From NCBI RefSeq assembly GCF_002909375.1, contig NZ_PPXD01000008.1, positions 111,705 to 175,704 of the forward strand: a DNA stretch of 64,000 nt, written 5' to 3'. How positions within the stretch are numbered: position 1 is the stretch's first letter; every line of letters begins with the position of its first letter. Both the position numbers and the translations under genes were made by a program. Shown here piece after piece: positions 53,876 to 62,032 of the stretch. Source of the stretch: Cryobacterium zongtaii (lineage in GTDB: Bacteria; Actinomycetota; Actinomycetes; Actinomycetales; Microbacteriaceae). The notes beneath the pieces are model-generated. The model was not told the DNA's origin and did not search any database. It saw only the letters and a program-made list of their open reading frames with translations.

Positions 53876-54775
53876 TCAGGCCGCGTGTGCCGCGCAGGCC
53901 GGGGCGGCGACGGCCACGCAGTCCGGGCAGGCAACCAGCTGCTCCCGGCAGGACACGTCCCGGCAGTTGAGCATGTTCTTGGTGCCCGCGCCGCAGACCT
54001 GGCAGTGGCCGAGAACGGTGGCGTGGTCGCTGAAATCCACCGACATCCGCTGGTCGAACACGTAGAGCGAGCCGTCCCAGAGCCCGTCGTCGCCGTAGGC
54101 CTCGCCATAGCGCACGATGCCGCCCTCGAGTTGGTAGACCTCGCCGAAGCCACGGTCCTTCATCAGTGACGACAGCACCTCGCAGCGGATGCCACCGGTG
54201 CAATACGTCACCACGGGCTGGCCCTTGAGGTGGTCGTATTTGCCGCTGTCGAGCTCGGCCGCGAACTCGCGGGTGTTCGCCACATCCGGCACCACGGCAC
54301 CCCGGAACCGGCCGATCTCGGCCTCGAAGGCGTTGCGGCCGTCGAAGAACACCACGTCGTCGCCGCGTTCGGCCACGAGGGCGTGCAGTTCGGCCGGGGC
54401 CAGGCGGGTGCCGCCGCCCACGACGCCGCCGGCATCCACGGTGAGGGCCTCTGGCGAGCCGAAGCTCACGATCTCGTCGCGCACCTTCACCACCAGCCGA
54501 GGGAAGTCCAGGCTCGCCCCGGACTCGTCGAGGCCGGTTCCCTCACTCCACTTGAAGTCGATCTGGGCGAACGGTGCGTACTGACGGGTCTTGCGTACGT
54601 AGCGCTTGAGGGCGGGCAGGTCGCCGCCCACAGTGCCGTTCAGGCCGTCCCTCGAGATCAGGATGCGGCCGCGCAGGCCCAACGACTCGCAGAGGTCGCG
54701 CTGCCACAGGCGGATGGCTTCGGGGTCGCTGAGCGGAGTGAAGACGTAGTAGAGCAGGATCTTCGGAATGGCCAC
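53876..54775 (-). CDS. trhO: tRNA uridine(34) hydroxylase TrhO (YceA rhodanese family)
   Basis: 299 residues from the chosen start. Prephenate-independent route to 5-hydroxyuridine in tRNA. N-terminal acylphosphatase-like half ([14 protein letters not shown]), rhodanese half with the active-site Cys loop YCTGGIRCE, and a Cys-rich tail ([14 protein letters not shown]). The first in-frame candidate (54781) is two codons longer; GTG 54775 lies exactly 6 nt after TAAAAT and is preferred. It diverges from the PEBP gene. Confidence 0.92.
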   Translation of the reverse strand: MAIPKILLYYVFTPLSDPEAIRLWQRDLCESLGLRGRILISRDGLNGTVGGDLPALKRYVRKTRQYAPFAQIDFKWSEGTGLDESGASLDFPRLVVKVRDEIVSFGSPEALTVDAGGVVGGGTRLAPAELHALVAERGDDVVFFDGRNAFEAEIGRFRGAVVPDVANTREFAAELDSGKYDHLKGQPVVTYCTGGIRCEVLSSLMKDRGFGEVYQLEGGIVRYGEAYGDDGLWDGSLYVFDQRMSVDFSDHATVLGHCQVCGAGTKNMLNCRDVSCREQLVACPDCVAVAAPACAAHAA

Positions 54776-54781
54776 CCCCAC

Positions 54782-54787
54782 ATTTTA
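54782..54787 (-). promoter_or_regulatory. -10 element TAAAAT for trhO
   Basis: Minus-strand TAAAAT, GTGGGG, then GTG at 54775; decides the start. Confidence 0.5.
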
Positions 54788-54818
54788 GGCGGCGGCGAGG
54801 GGCGCGAGGCGGCCCACG

Positions 54819-54824
54819 TAGGCT
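54819..54824 (+). promoter_or_regulatory. -10 element TAGGCT for the PEBP gene
   Basis: TAGGCT about 38 bp before the ATG at 54862; here a short leader with a TTGGAG ribosome site is expected. Confidence 0.4.
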
Positions 54825-54861
54825 GAGCCAACCAGACCGCCACCAGATCCTTGGAGTGTGC

Positions 54862-55398
54862 ATGACCACGATCGATCCCTTCGCCCGTTTCGGCGAGGTG
54901 CCCCAGTTCAACCTGACCAGCTCGGTGATGACCGACGGTGGCCCGCTGGCCGCCGCCCAGTACGGCGTCGGCGCCGGCGGTCAGGATGTCTCGCCCGACC
55001 TGCACTGGAGCGGCTTCCCGGCCGAGACCCAGAGCTTCGCACTCACTGTGTTCGACCCGGATGCCCCGACCGGTTCCGGATATTGGCACTGGGCGGTTTT
55101 CAACATCCCCGCCGACGTTGACAGCCTGCCCACCGGTGCCGGAGTCGCGAACTCGGTGCTGCTGCCCGCCGGTGCCGTCGTCATGCCCAACGAAATCCGC
55201 CAGCCCACCTTCATCGGTGCGGCACCGCCACGCGGAACGGGCACGCACCGCTACCAGTTCGTGCTGCACGCCCTCGACGTTGCAGACCTCGGCGTCGACC
55301 CGCAGGCCACCCCGGCCGTGCTCGGCTTCAACGTGCACTTCCATACCTTGGCCCGCGCCGTGCTCGAGGCCACCGGAGTCGCCGGAGGCGCCGCCTAG
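54862..55398 (+). CDS. YbhB/YbcL (PEBP) family protein
   Basis: 178 residues, a phosphatidylethanolamine-binding-protein fold. Hallmarks DPDAPTGSGYWHW near residue 63 and a GTGTHRYQFVLHALD motif near 125 line the anion-binding pocket. Cytoplasmic, with no signal peptide; the role in bacteria is not settled. ATG 54862 has TTGGAG; an alternative start two codons upstream is less likely. Confidence 0.92.
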   Translation: MTTIDPFARFGEVPQFNLTSSVMTDGGPLAAAQYGVGAGGQDVSPDLHWSGFPAETQSFALTVFDPDAPTGSGYWHWAVFNIPADVDSLPTGAGVANSVLLPAGAVVMPNEIRQPTFIGAAPPRGTGTHRYQFVLHALDVADLGVDPQATPAVLGFNVHFHTLARAVLEATGVAGGAA

Positions 55399-55482
55399 CG
55401 GTACTGAGCCGACAGCCCTCTCTCTCCTCGGGCGGCAGATCGCTCGTCCGTAAGCCATCCTCGACTACGCGCCCATCGCTTC

Positions 55483-55501
55483 GGTCGAGCGTGTCGAGAC
55501 C
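55483..55501. repeat. dispersed GGTCGAGC-nTGTCGAG repeat, copy 2
   Basis: GGTCGAGC, GTGTCGAGACC, followed by a CTCGCGC tail, matching copy 1 at 53752 with two differences. It lies 85 bp beyond the PEBP stop. Confidence 0.5.
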
Positions 55502-55602
55502 CTCGCGCCCGTCCCCTTTGGCCCAGAACTGTGTTCGATAATTGCTCAAGTTCTTGCTGACAATTCCTCGCATATAGTTACGATTCGTGAGAGAATGGGG
55601 GT

Positions 55603-57396
55603 ATGGACGACGAGCTGGATAGTGGCTCCACCGCACCGACGGGATCCTCTCCCACCGGGTCGAACTTGCACGACTGGAACACGGGCCTGTCCGGTCCGGA
55701 TCCCCTCACAGGCCCGGATGTCCACAGTCTGAGCGGCACCACCGATATGAAGGCCGCCGCTGCAGGTGGAACTGCCGGCCGCACTCGGGGCCGCTCGAAG
55801 CCGCGGCCCGAGTGGCGGGATCCGGCCGAGCTGCCGGGGGTGCAGCGCGCGTATACCGGTGCGTTCGGTCAGAAGCTCCAGGCTCTGGATGATGCGGCGC
55901 GGACGGTGATGGCGGTGATGGACTCCATTGACGTGAACGCGTTGAGTGACCCGGAGGTGGTCGCGTTGACGCAGATGGTCGAGCGCACCGGTCGGCCGGT
56001 GGATGCGGCCCGGGTGGCCACGGCGACCGTGGTGGGTTACCGGGCTCGTACGGGGTTGGGTTCCGAGTCGTTGGCGTGGCGGTTGGGCACCTCGCACCCC
56101 ACGGATTTGCTGATTCGGTTGACGGGCATGTCGGTGCCGGAGATGAAACGACGCGTGGCCCTGGGTGAGAAGGTCTCCCCGCGGATGCTGGGCGGCACGG
56201 TCCTGGAGCCCGAGTTCCCGTTCGTGGCCGCGGCACTGACCGCCGGGGAGATCGGCATCGACGCGGCCGAGAACATCGTCAAGGGCCTGGCCGACTACAA
56301 GGTGCACGGCCGCTTCGATGCCGACCAGTCGCTGGTGGACGGCGGTGAAGCCGAGCTGGTGGAATCGGCAACCGGGTCGGTATTCGGCGGCACCCCCGGA
56401 CCCGGCGACATCGCCACCGCCACCGCCACCGCCACCGATACCGATACCGATGGTGCCGGGCCTGCCTGCACGGGGCCGGTCCGCCGTCTGGGTGCGTCGG
56501 CGGGGTTCACTTTTCCGGCGGACCGGATTCGGGAGATGGCGGCGACGTGGCAGGCGGTGTTGAATCCGGACGGGGCCGCGCCCACCGTGGAGATCCTCGA
56601 GGCCAAATCCACGTTCTCGTTCGGCAAACTCAGCCAAGGCCTGCACCCGCTGCGCGGTGGGGTGACCCCGGAGCTTAAGGGCATCATGCAGAACCTGTTC
56701 AATACGTTCCAGTCCGCGCGCAGCGCCCCCGCGTTCCCGTCCGCGGACGAACAGCAGCGCATCGAGGCCGGCGAACTCGTTCCCGGCGAGATCCTCGACG
56801 AACGCGACGGCGGCCAGAAACGTGCCGATATTCTCCGCGGCATCCTCGTCCAGGTCGCCCAAGACCCCCGCACCCCGACCATGGGCGGGATGCCACCGAC
56901 GGTGATGGTGCACGTGAACGCAACCGACCTGATCAACGGGGTCGGCGTCGGTTGGATCGACGGCGTCGAGGGCCCCGTCTCGATGAAAACGATCAACCAG
57001 ATGGTCGACAACGGCGGCTTCCGGCCGATCTTCTTCGGCGGCACCGGCGCCGTCCTCGCCCTCGGCGACAAAGTCCGCTGCTTCACCCCGCTGCAACGCA
57101 AAGCGATCACCGCCCGAGACGGCGGCTGCATCATCCCCGGCTGCACCTGCCCACCGCAATGGACCGAAGTGCACCATGTGACACCGTGGCAAAACGGCGG
57201 CCCGACCAACGCCTCGAACGGGGTGCTGCTGTGTTGGTATCACCACCACAACATCGACACCTCCGGATGGCACATCCGCATGGTCCTGGGCATGCCCGAA
57301 GTCAAAGCCCCCCACTGGATCGACCCCACCGGAACCTGGCGAAAACCACCCCAACACCGCGCCCACGACCCCAAATACCGCCGGCAAGACGAGTAG
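55603..57396 (+). CDS. DUF222 / HNH endonuclease domain protein (complete)
   Basis: 597 residues. DUF222 spans about residues 85-260 and continues after a low-complexity insertion; the HNH motif is near the C-terminus (DGGCIIPGCTC, TEVHHVTPWQNGG, CWYHHHN). It has the same architecture as the protein at 1-1638 but is clearly divergent. A hexanucleotide repeat (56412-56449) encodes Ala-Thr and Asp-Thr dipeptides in the middle. ATG 55603 follows a G-run, with GAGAAT 6 nt upstream; TATAGT further upstream could be the true -10. Nuclease activity is inferred. Confidence 0.9.
   Translation: MDDELDSGSTAPTGSSPTGSNLHDWNTGLSGPDPLTGPDVHSLSGTTDMKAAAAGGTAGRTRGRSKPRPEWRDPAELPGVQRAYTGAFGQKLQALDDAARTVMAVMDSIDVNALSDPEVVALTQMVERTGRPVDAARVATATVVGYRARTGLGSESLAWRLGTSHPTDLLIRLTGMSVPEMKRRVALGEKVSPRMLGGTVLEPEFPFVAAALTAGEIGIDAAENIVKGLADYKVHGRFDADQSLVDGGEAELVESATGSVFGGTPGPGDIATATATATDTDTDGAGPACTGPVRRLGASAGFTFPADRIREMAATWQAVLNPDGAAPTVEILEAKSTFSFGKLSQGLHPLRGGVTPELKGIMQNLFNTFQSARSAPAFPSADEQQRIEAGELVPGEILDERDGGQKRADILRGILVQVAQDPRTPTMGGMPPTVMVHVNATDLINGVGVGWIDGVEGPVSMKTINQMVDNGGFRPIFFGGTGAVLALGDKVRCFTPLQRKAITARDGGCIIPGCTCPPQWTEVHHVTPWQNGGPTNASNGVLLCWYHHHNIDTSGWHIRMVLGMPEVKAPHWIDPTGTWRKPPQHRAHDPKYRRQDE
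56412..56449 (+). repeat. in-frame hexanucleotide microsatellite in the HNH gene
   Basis: GCCACC four times, then GATACC twice and GAT. Being 6 nt long, units can be gained or lost without a frameshift, changing only the length of an Ala/Thr, Asp/Thr linker. Confidence 0.8.
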
Positions 57397-57566
57397 CCGC
57401 GGCTGATGCAAGGGGACGGTCGATTCAAGCCAAGTGAGAGATTCTCAGGTCATCTCATGGTTGCGCGCCTATGTTCTACACGCGGCAAAAAACGATGCAA
57501 GCGCTACCAACGCCAGTCGGCACTTCGAAGCCGCTTCCGGTAGCGCCACGTCGGCAGTAAGGCACC

Positions 57567-58661
57567 ATGTTTCACTCGTCCCCCCACTCCAGCACCAGCT
57601 TCGACCCCGCTGCCGGCCCCTCCGCGGACTCGCACCTCACGCACCGGGAAACCGGCCTGTCCAGGGTGCCGGTGTGGCTCTGGAAAGCGATCATGACGCG
57701 CATCGCGCCGGGCGAACTGCACAAGTTCAACGCCGACCCGATCGACGACGTCGACTACCACTTCGACCTTGACTACGTGGGCGACGGCATCCGTGATCAC
57801 CGCCTCGACGTTCTCGTGCCGCACGAGCACCACGACGGTCATCCCGACAGCCACGACGTGACCACGCCACCGAGCCCGCTGCCCGTCTACATCTACTTCC
57901 ACGGCGGCGGTTGGACGTCCGGCGACAAGGCGCCGCTCACCAAGTACGCTGCCAGCCAGGCGGTCGAGGGCATGGTTGTCGTCAACGCCAACTACCGCAT
58001 GGCCACTCGATTCAAGATCGGCCACATGCTCGACGACGCCAACGCTGTGCTCACCTGGGTCCAGCGCAACATCGTCGAATACGGCGGCGACCCCACCCGC
58101 ATCGTTCTCGGCGGCGACTCGGCGGGCGGGCACATCGCGGCCCTGCTCACCGCCGCGGCCAACGACGACACCCTCGCCGCGCACTACAACCTCGACCTGC
58201 CGATCGAGGCCGGCCACCTGCGCGGACTCGTGCAGCACTGCAGTATCGCCGACTTCTCGGTCATGTTCGAGCGCGGCTTCGTGCTCAGCCTCAACTTCCT
58301 GCGGATGCTGCTTCCCGAACGCAGCCCCGGAATGTCGCTGCGCGACGCCGCCCGATTCCTCTCGCCCATCGAGTGGCTCGACAAGGGCTTCCCGCCGGTC
58401 TTCATCACGACCTCCGAGCGCGACTACTTCTACCGGGCCAACCTCAACTTCATCGAGGCCCTGCGCCGACGGTCCATCCTGGCCGACACGGTGATCTACG
58501 GCCGGCACCGCACCAACACCCGGCACACCTGGCAGCAGGACGCCCGGCACCCCGAATCGCAGGAGGTCTACCGCCGTCTGGGTTCATTCGTGCGCAAGGT
58601 GGCGGCGCTGCCCACCCAGGCTCGGTACACGCCTGCTCAGGCCGAGCCCGCCCTGGCCTAG
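57567..58661 (+). CDS. alpha/beta hydrolase, hormone-sensitive-lipase-like esterase
   Basis: 364 residues. The oxyanion-hole motif YFHGGGWTSGD (about residue 112) and nucleophile GGDSAGGHIAAL (Ser about 184) place it in the HSL/GDSAG esterase family; the acid is likely in TTSERDYFY and the His in RTNTRHTWQQ. The N-terminal about 60 residues vary. Cytoplasmic, with no signal. It hydrolyses an ester of unknown nature. ATG 57567 has an AAGG site; the 170 bp before it contains no other gene. Confidence 0.9.
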   Translation: MFHSSPHSSTSFDPAAGPSADSHLTHRETGLSRVPVWLWKAIMTRIAPGELHKFNADPIDDVDYHFDLDYVGDGIRDHRLDVLVPHEHHDGHPDSHDVTTPPSPLPVYIYFHGGGWTSGDKAPLTKYAASQAVEGMVVVNANYRMATRFKIGHMLDDANAVLTWVQRNIVEYGGDPTRIVLGGDSAGGHIAALLTAAANDDTLAAHYNLDLPIEAGHLRGLVQHCSIADFSVMFERGFVLSLNFLRMLLPERSPGMSLRDAARFLSPIEWLDKGFPPVFITTSERDYFYRANLNFIEALRRRSILADTVIYGRHRTNTRHTWQQDARHPESQEVYRRLGSFVRKVAALPTQARYTPAQAEPALA

Positions 58662-58751
58662 CTCCCCGGCCTGCGCGGTTCTGCCCGGGCATGGTAGACA
58701 AGTTCGACACTTGCCAGGCCATTCGGGCCGCGCCAGCCAAGAGGAGCACAC

Positions 58752-59498
58752 ATGAGCCAGGCCGACACGTTCCCGGTGACCGGGCTCCCCAAGACCGGGC
58801 TACCCACCCGCGCCCTCGTCGTCGGTGACCCGTTCCGGGCCGAGCAGATCTCCCACCTGCTCGACAACGTGCGCGAGGTCGCCCACCAGCGTGAGTATCG
58901 CTCGTTCGTCGGTGACTGGAACGGCAGCACCGTCGTCGTCTCCTCGCACGGTGTGGGCGCCCCCGGCGCCATCTGTCTGTTCCAGGAGCTGATGGATGCC
59001 GGCGTGGACACCATCATCAGGCTCGGCACCGCCGGAGCCCTGCTGCGTGGCATCGGCGACGGCGACCTGATCATCGCCGAGTCCTGCGTGCGCGACGACG
59101 GCGTCACCCACCAGCTGGTGCCGGAGAGCTACCCGGCCGCCGCGAATCCCGAGGTCGTGATCGCTTTGGCCGAGGCAGCCCGGCGGCACGACGCCCCCCA
59201 CCACCGCGGAATCGTCTGGACCCGGGCGGCCTTCTACCCGGGAATCATCGATCTCAACCAGGCCGGTTACGTGAAGCTCGGCGTGCTCGCCATCGAAATG
59301 GAACTCTCGGCCCTGCTCGTGCTCGCCTCCACCCGCGGCGTGCGCGCGGGCGGCGGCCTCGTGATCGACGGCGCCACCGCCGACGACCTCGTCGACACCA
59401 CCGGATACGACCCGCATCGCACCGTCGTGGCGGATGGCGTCAGTCGCGGCATCTCCGTCACCCTCGACGCCCTCGTCGCCCTGCCGGAGCTCGCCTGA
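58752..59498 (+). CDS. nucleoside phosphorylase (uridine/purine phosphorylase-like)
   Basis: 248 residues of the NP-I family. Phosphate site LVVGDPFRAEQI, IIRLGTAGAL, and nucleoside site IEMELSALLVLA (the EME triad) are intact. It cleaves nucleosides with phosphate to a base and ribose-1-phosphate; uridine versus purine cannot be decided. ATG 58752 has an AGGAG site. Its stop overlaps the next ATG (TGATG), so it is coupled to an amidohydrolase that may deaminate the nucleoside or base. Confidence 0.92.
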   Translation: MSQADTFPVTGLPKTGLPTRALVVGDPFRAEQISHLLDNVREVAHQREYRSFVGDWNGSTVVVSSHGVGAPGAICLFQELMDAGVDTIIRLGTAGALLRGIGDGDLIIAESCVRDDGVTHQLVPESYPAAANPEVVIALAEAARRHDAPHHRGIVWTRAAFYPGIIDLNQAGYVKLGVLAIEMELSALLVLASTRGVRAGGGLVIDGATADDLVDTTGYDPHRTVVADGVSRGISVTLDALVALPELA

Positions 59499-60805
59499 TG
59501 GCCACCGACCACGTCGACCTGATCCTCACCGCGGATGCCGTGCTCACCGTCGACGCCGCTGGCACGATCATCGAGGCCGGCGCCGTCGCCATCCGTGCCG
59601 GGATCATCGTCGGCGTCGGGCCGGCCGCCGACCTGCTCGCCCGGTACGACGCGGCGGAGGTGCTCGAGAGCCCGGGCTGCGTGATCGCCCCCGGCTGGGT
59701 GAACACCCACAGCCACTTGGCCATGAACCTGTTCAGGGGCGCGGCCGACGACGTCACCCTCGAGGTGTTCCTCGAGCGGATGGTCGGCGCCGAACTCGCC
59801 ACCCTCAGCGCCGAGACTGTCGCCGTCGGCACCAGGGCCGGGATCGCCGAGTGCCTCTTGGGCGGCACCACCACGGCGCTGGACATGTACTGGTTCCCGC
59901 GGGCCAGCCGCGCTGTCGCGGCGGAGGCCGGATTCCGGCTGCTGAACGGCCCCACCTTCCTCGGCAACGCGGACCCCGAGGGCCGCGACTTCGCGGGCAT
60001 GCTCGAGGAAGCCAGATCGATCCTCACCGACAACCGCACCGAGTCGCCCGACGACGACCTCTGGGTGATGCCCCACTCGGCCTACACCCTCAGTAGCGAC
60101 CAGCTGGAGAGCATTCGGGAGCTGGCCGCCTCGCGCGGCGCCCGCATCCACACGCACGCCTCTGAGAGCCTCGGCGAACTGGCGCTGACGGTGCAGGTCA
60201 ACGGTGACCGGCCGGTCGCCGTGCTCGATGCGGCCGGGCTGCTGACCAACCACACCGTCCTGGCCCATGCCGTGCACCTCACAGACGACGAGGTCACCCG
60301 CATCGCCGCCAGCGGCGCCGCCGTGGCGCACTGCCCGATGTCGAACCTCAAGCTCGGCTGCGGCATCGCCCGGCTGCCCGAGCTGTTGCAGCACGGCGCC
60401 GCCGTGGGCTTGGGCACCGATGGGGCCGCCTCTGCCGGTTCCCTCGACATGTACGCCGCCGTGCGGATGGCCGCGCTGCTGCACAAGGGCACCAGCAACG
60501 ACCCCACCATGATCAGCGCCGAACGCGCCGTGCGGCTCGGCACCGTCGACGGCGCCCGCGCCCTCGGTCTGGCCGACGTGGGCACGATCGAGCCCGGCAT
60601 GCAGGCCGACCTCCAGGTCGTGCGCATCGACACACTGAACAGCAGCCCCGGCCGTGACCCGTGGTCTGCGCTGGCCTACACGGCCACGGCCACCGACGTG
60701 CGACACGCCGTGGCCCGGGGCCGGATTGTGCTGCGCGACAGGGTGCTGCAGACCATCGACGAGACGTCGGCCCTGCGCGAGCTGTCGGAGGCCGCCGCCC
60801 GCTAG
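59498..60805 (+). CDS. amidohydrolase (SAH/MTA deaminase or guanine-deaminase-like)
   Basis: 435 residues. Metal ligands: HxH in NTHSHLAMN (about residue 72), IHTHASES, and Asp in LGTDGAASAG; HAVHLTDDE carries another His. This is the cytosine deaminase-like/atrazine chlorohydrolase superfamily (TrzN, SsnA, MtaD). The TGATG overlap with the nucleoside phosphorylase suggests purine or pyrimidine salvage, with deamination as the likely reaction. Exact substrate unknown. Confidence 0.9.
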   Translation: MATDHVDLILTADAVLTVDAAGTIIEAGAVAIRAGIIVGVGPAADLLARYDAAEVLESPGCVIAPGWVNTHSHLAMNLFRGAADDVTLEVFLERMVGAELATLSAETVAVGTRAGIAECLLGGTTTALDMYWFPRASRAVAAEAGFRLLNGPTFLGNADPEGRDFAGMLEEARSILTDNRTESPDDDLWVMPHSAYTLSSDQLESIRELAASRGARIHTHASESLGELALTVQVNGDRPVAVLDAAGLLTNHTVLAHAVHLTDDEVTRIAASGAAVAHCPMSNLKLGCGIARLPELLQHGAAVGLGTDGAASAGSLDMYAAVRMAALLHKGTSNDPTMISAERAVRLGTVDGARALGLADVGTIEPGMQADLQVVRIDTLNSSPGRDPWSALAYTATATDVRHAVARGRIVLRDRVLQTIDETSALRELSEAAAR

Positions 60806-60808
60806 CAT
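60803..60808 (+). promoter_or_regulatory. -10 element TAGCAT for the thioesterase gene
   Basis: TAGCAT (starting within the amidohydrolase stop codon), 6 nt, then GTG at 60815. Confidence 0.45.
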
Positions 60809-60814
60809 CATCGG

Positions 60815-61393
60815 GTGCACATGTTCTTTCGAACCCTGCTCCATAGCCTGCTGTCGCGCTTCGGCCCACGCCTCGGGCACTACGACGTCGCCCGCACGCG
60901 GTTCATCACGCTGCCCACCGACCAGGACATCCTGCGGCACATGAACAACGGCGTGTACCTGTCGATCATGGACATCGCCAGGTTCGACATGCTGCACCGC
61001 ACCGGAATCTGGGCGATCTTCCAGGCCAAGGGCTGGTATCCGGTGGTGGTGGCCGAGACCATCAGTTTTCGCAAGTCACTGACACTCGGCCAGCGGTTCA
61101 CCGTCGAGTCGCGCATCTTGGGTTTCGACGACAAGGCCGTTTACGTCGAGCAACGCTTCGTGCGGCCCGTTGAGGGCCCGGATGCGAGACCGGGCGACGT
61201 CGAGGTCTACGCCCGCGGCTTCATCCGCGGCCGGTTCCTCAAGCGCACGGGCGGCGTGGTCACCATCGACGAACTCACCGACGCCGTCGGTGCCGTGCCC
61301 GCCGAAGTGAGCGTGCCCGACTGGCTGCTCGAGTGGAGCGCCGACGTGGCCATGCCCGCTACCCGGGCGCCGGCCCCCAGCATCTGGGAGTAG
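60815..61393 (+). CDS. 4HBT-type acyl-CoA thioesterase (THEM6-like)
   Basis: 192 residues with a hotdog fold. Motif HMNNGVYLSIMDIARFDML and the YPVVVAETISFRKSLTLGQ segment match the THEM6/4HBT_2 group of thioesterases or PaaI-like proteins. Substrate not predictable. GTG at 60815 was chosen because TAGCAT lies exactly 6 nt upstream; ATG two codons later is possible. It sits 9 bp after the amidohydrolase stop but has its own promoter. Confidence 0.88.
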   Translation: MHMFFRTLLHSLLSRFGPRLGHYDVARTRFITLPTDQDILRHMNNGVYLSIMDIARFDMLHRTGIWAIFQAKGWYPVVVAETISFRKSLTLGQRFTVESRILGFDDKAVYVEQRFVRPVEGPDARPGDVEVYARGFIRGRFLKRTGGVVTIDELTDAVGAVPAEVSVPDWLLEWSADVAMPATRAPAPSIWE

Positions 61394-61396
61394 TGG

Positions 61397-61957
61397 CTAG
61401 GCGCGGTCCTCGCTTGCTGGCGCAGGGGTGGGCTTGGGCACCAGGAGCTCTTGATAGTGACTCTGCAGCGCGGGGTAGTACTTGCTGAACGACGGCAGCG
61501 CGTGGTGGGTGCGGGAGGCGACGAGCCTATCGAGGTAGTAGTCCCAGACCGGCCCGAACGTGGCGGCCTCGGCGGGGGAGTGCAGCCGCAGCCCGAAGGT
61601 CAGCACGGTCTTGCCGGATCCGCCCGACAGATGCGCCATCACCCGCCAGGCATCCTCGCCCTCGCCGATGTCCAGCGCCAACTTCTTGAATTCGACACAT
61701 TCCAGAATGCTCACGTACTCCCACTGCGAGTCGTTCTTCGATTCCATCCGGAACCGCACGGCCCCGGTGCGAGGGGACCCTGTGTAGGTGCCGATCCAGC
61801 CGTGCAGGCCCTCGGGTTTGGTCACGGCCTCCCACACCGACTCCGGGGCCGCCGGGAAGATGCGGTCGAAGAGCAGATAGAGCCCGTCCTCCCGGTGGGC
61901 GAACCGCCCTGTGGCGTGGGCGACGTCCGGCGGACCGGGCAGGGGCTGGGTGGGCAT
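61397..61957 (-). CDS. SRPBCC/AHSA1-like domain protein
   Basis: 186 residues. A START-like helix-grip: DGLYLLFDRIFPAAPESVWE, KPEGLHGWIGTY, and the C-terminal long helix GPVWDYYLDRLVASRT. Such proteins bind hydrophobic ligands; the role is unknown. ATG at 61957 has GGAGG 5 nt upstream. A longer start (61969) lies inside that ribosome site. The gene converges with the thioesterase gene, 3 bp apart. Confidence 0.87.
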   Translation of the reverse strand: MPTQPLPGPPDVAHATGRFAHREDGLYLLFDRIFPAAPESVWEAVTKPEGLHGWIGTYTGSPRTGAVRFRMESKNDSQWEYVSILECVEFKKLALDIGEGEDAWRVMAHLSGGSGKTVLTFGLRLHSPAEAATFGPVWDYYLDRLVASRTHHALPSFSKYYPALQSHYQELLVPKPTPAPASEDRA

Positions 61958-62032
61958 GGTGACCTCCACGTTGAGTGAAACACGAGCCTTCCCTCTGAGG
62001 CTATGCCTAGTTCGAGGCCGCCGCCAGAGTCC

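Noticed and set aside
56412..56449. Possible short CRISPR-like repeat
   Set aside because: Hexanucleotide units without spacers, in frame inside a coding region.
57397..57566. Short frame and possible transposase remnant before the esterase
   Set aside because: No inverted repeats or recognisable domain; composition typical of intergenic DNA.
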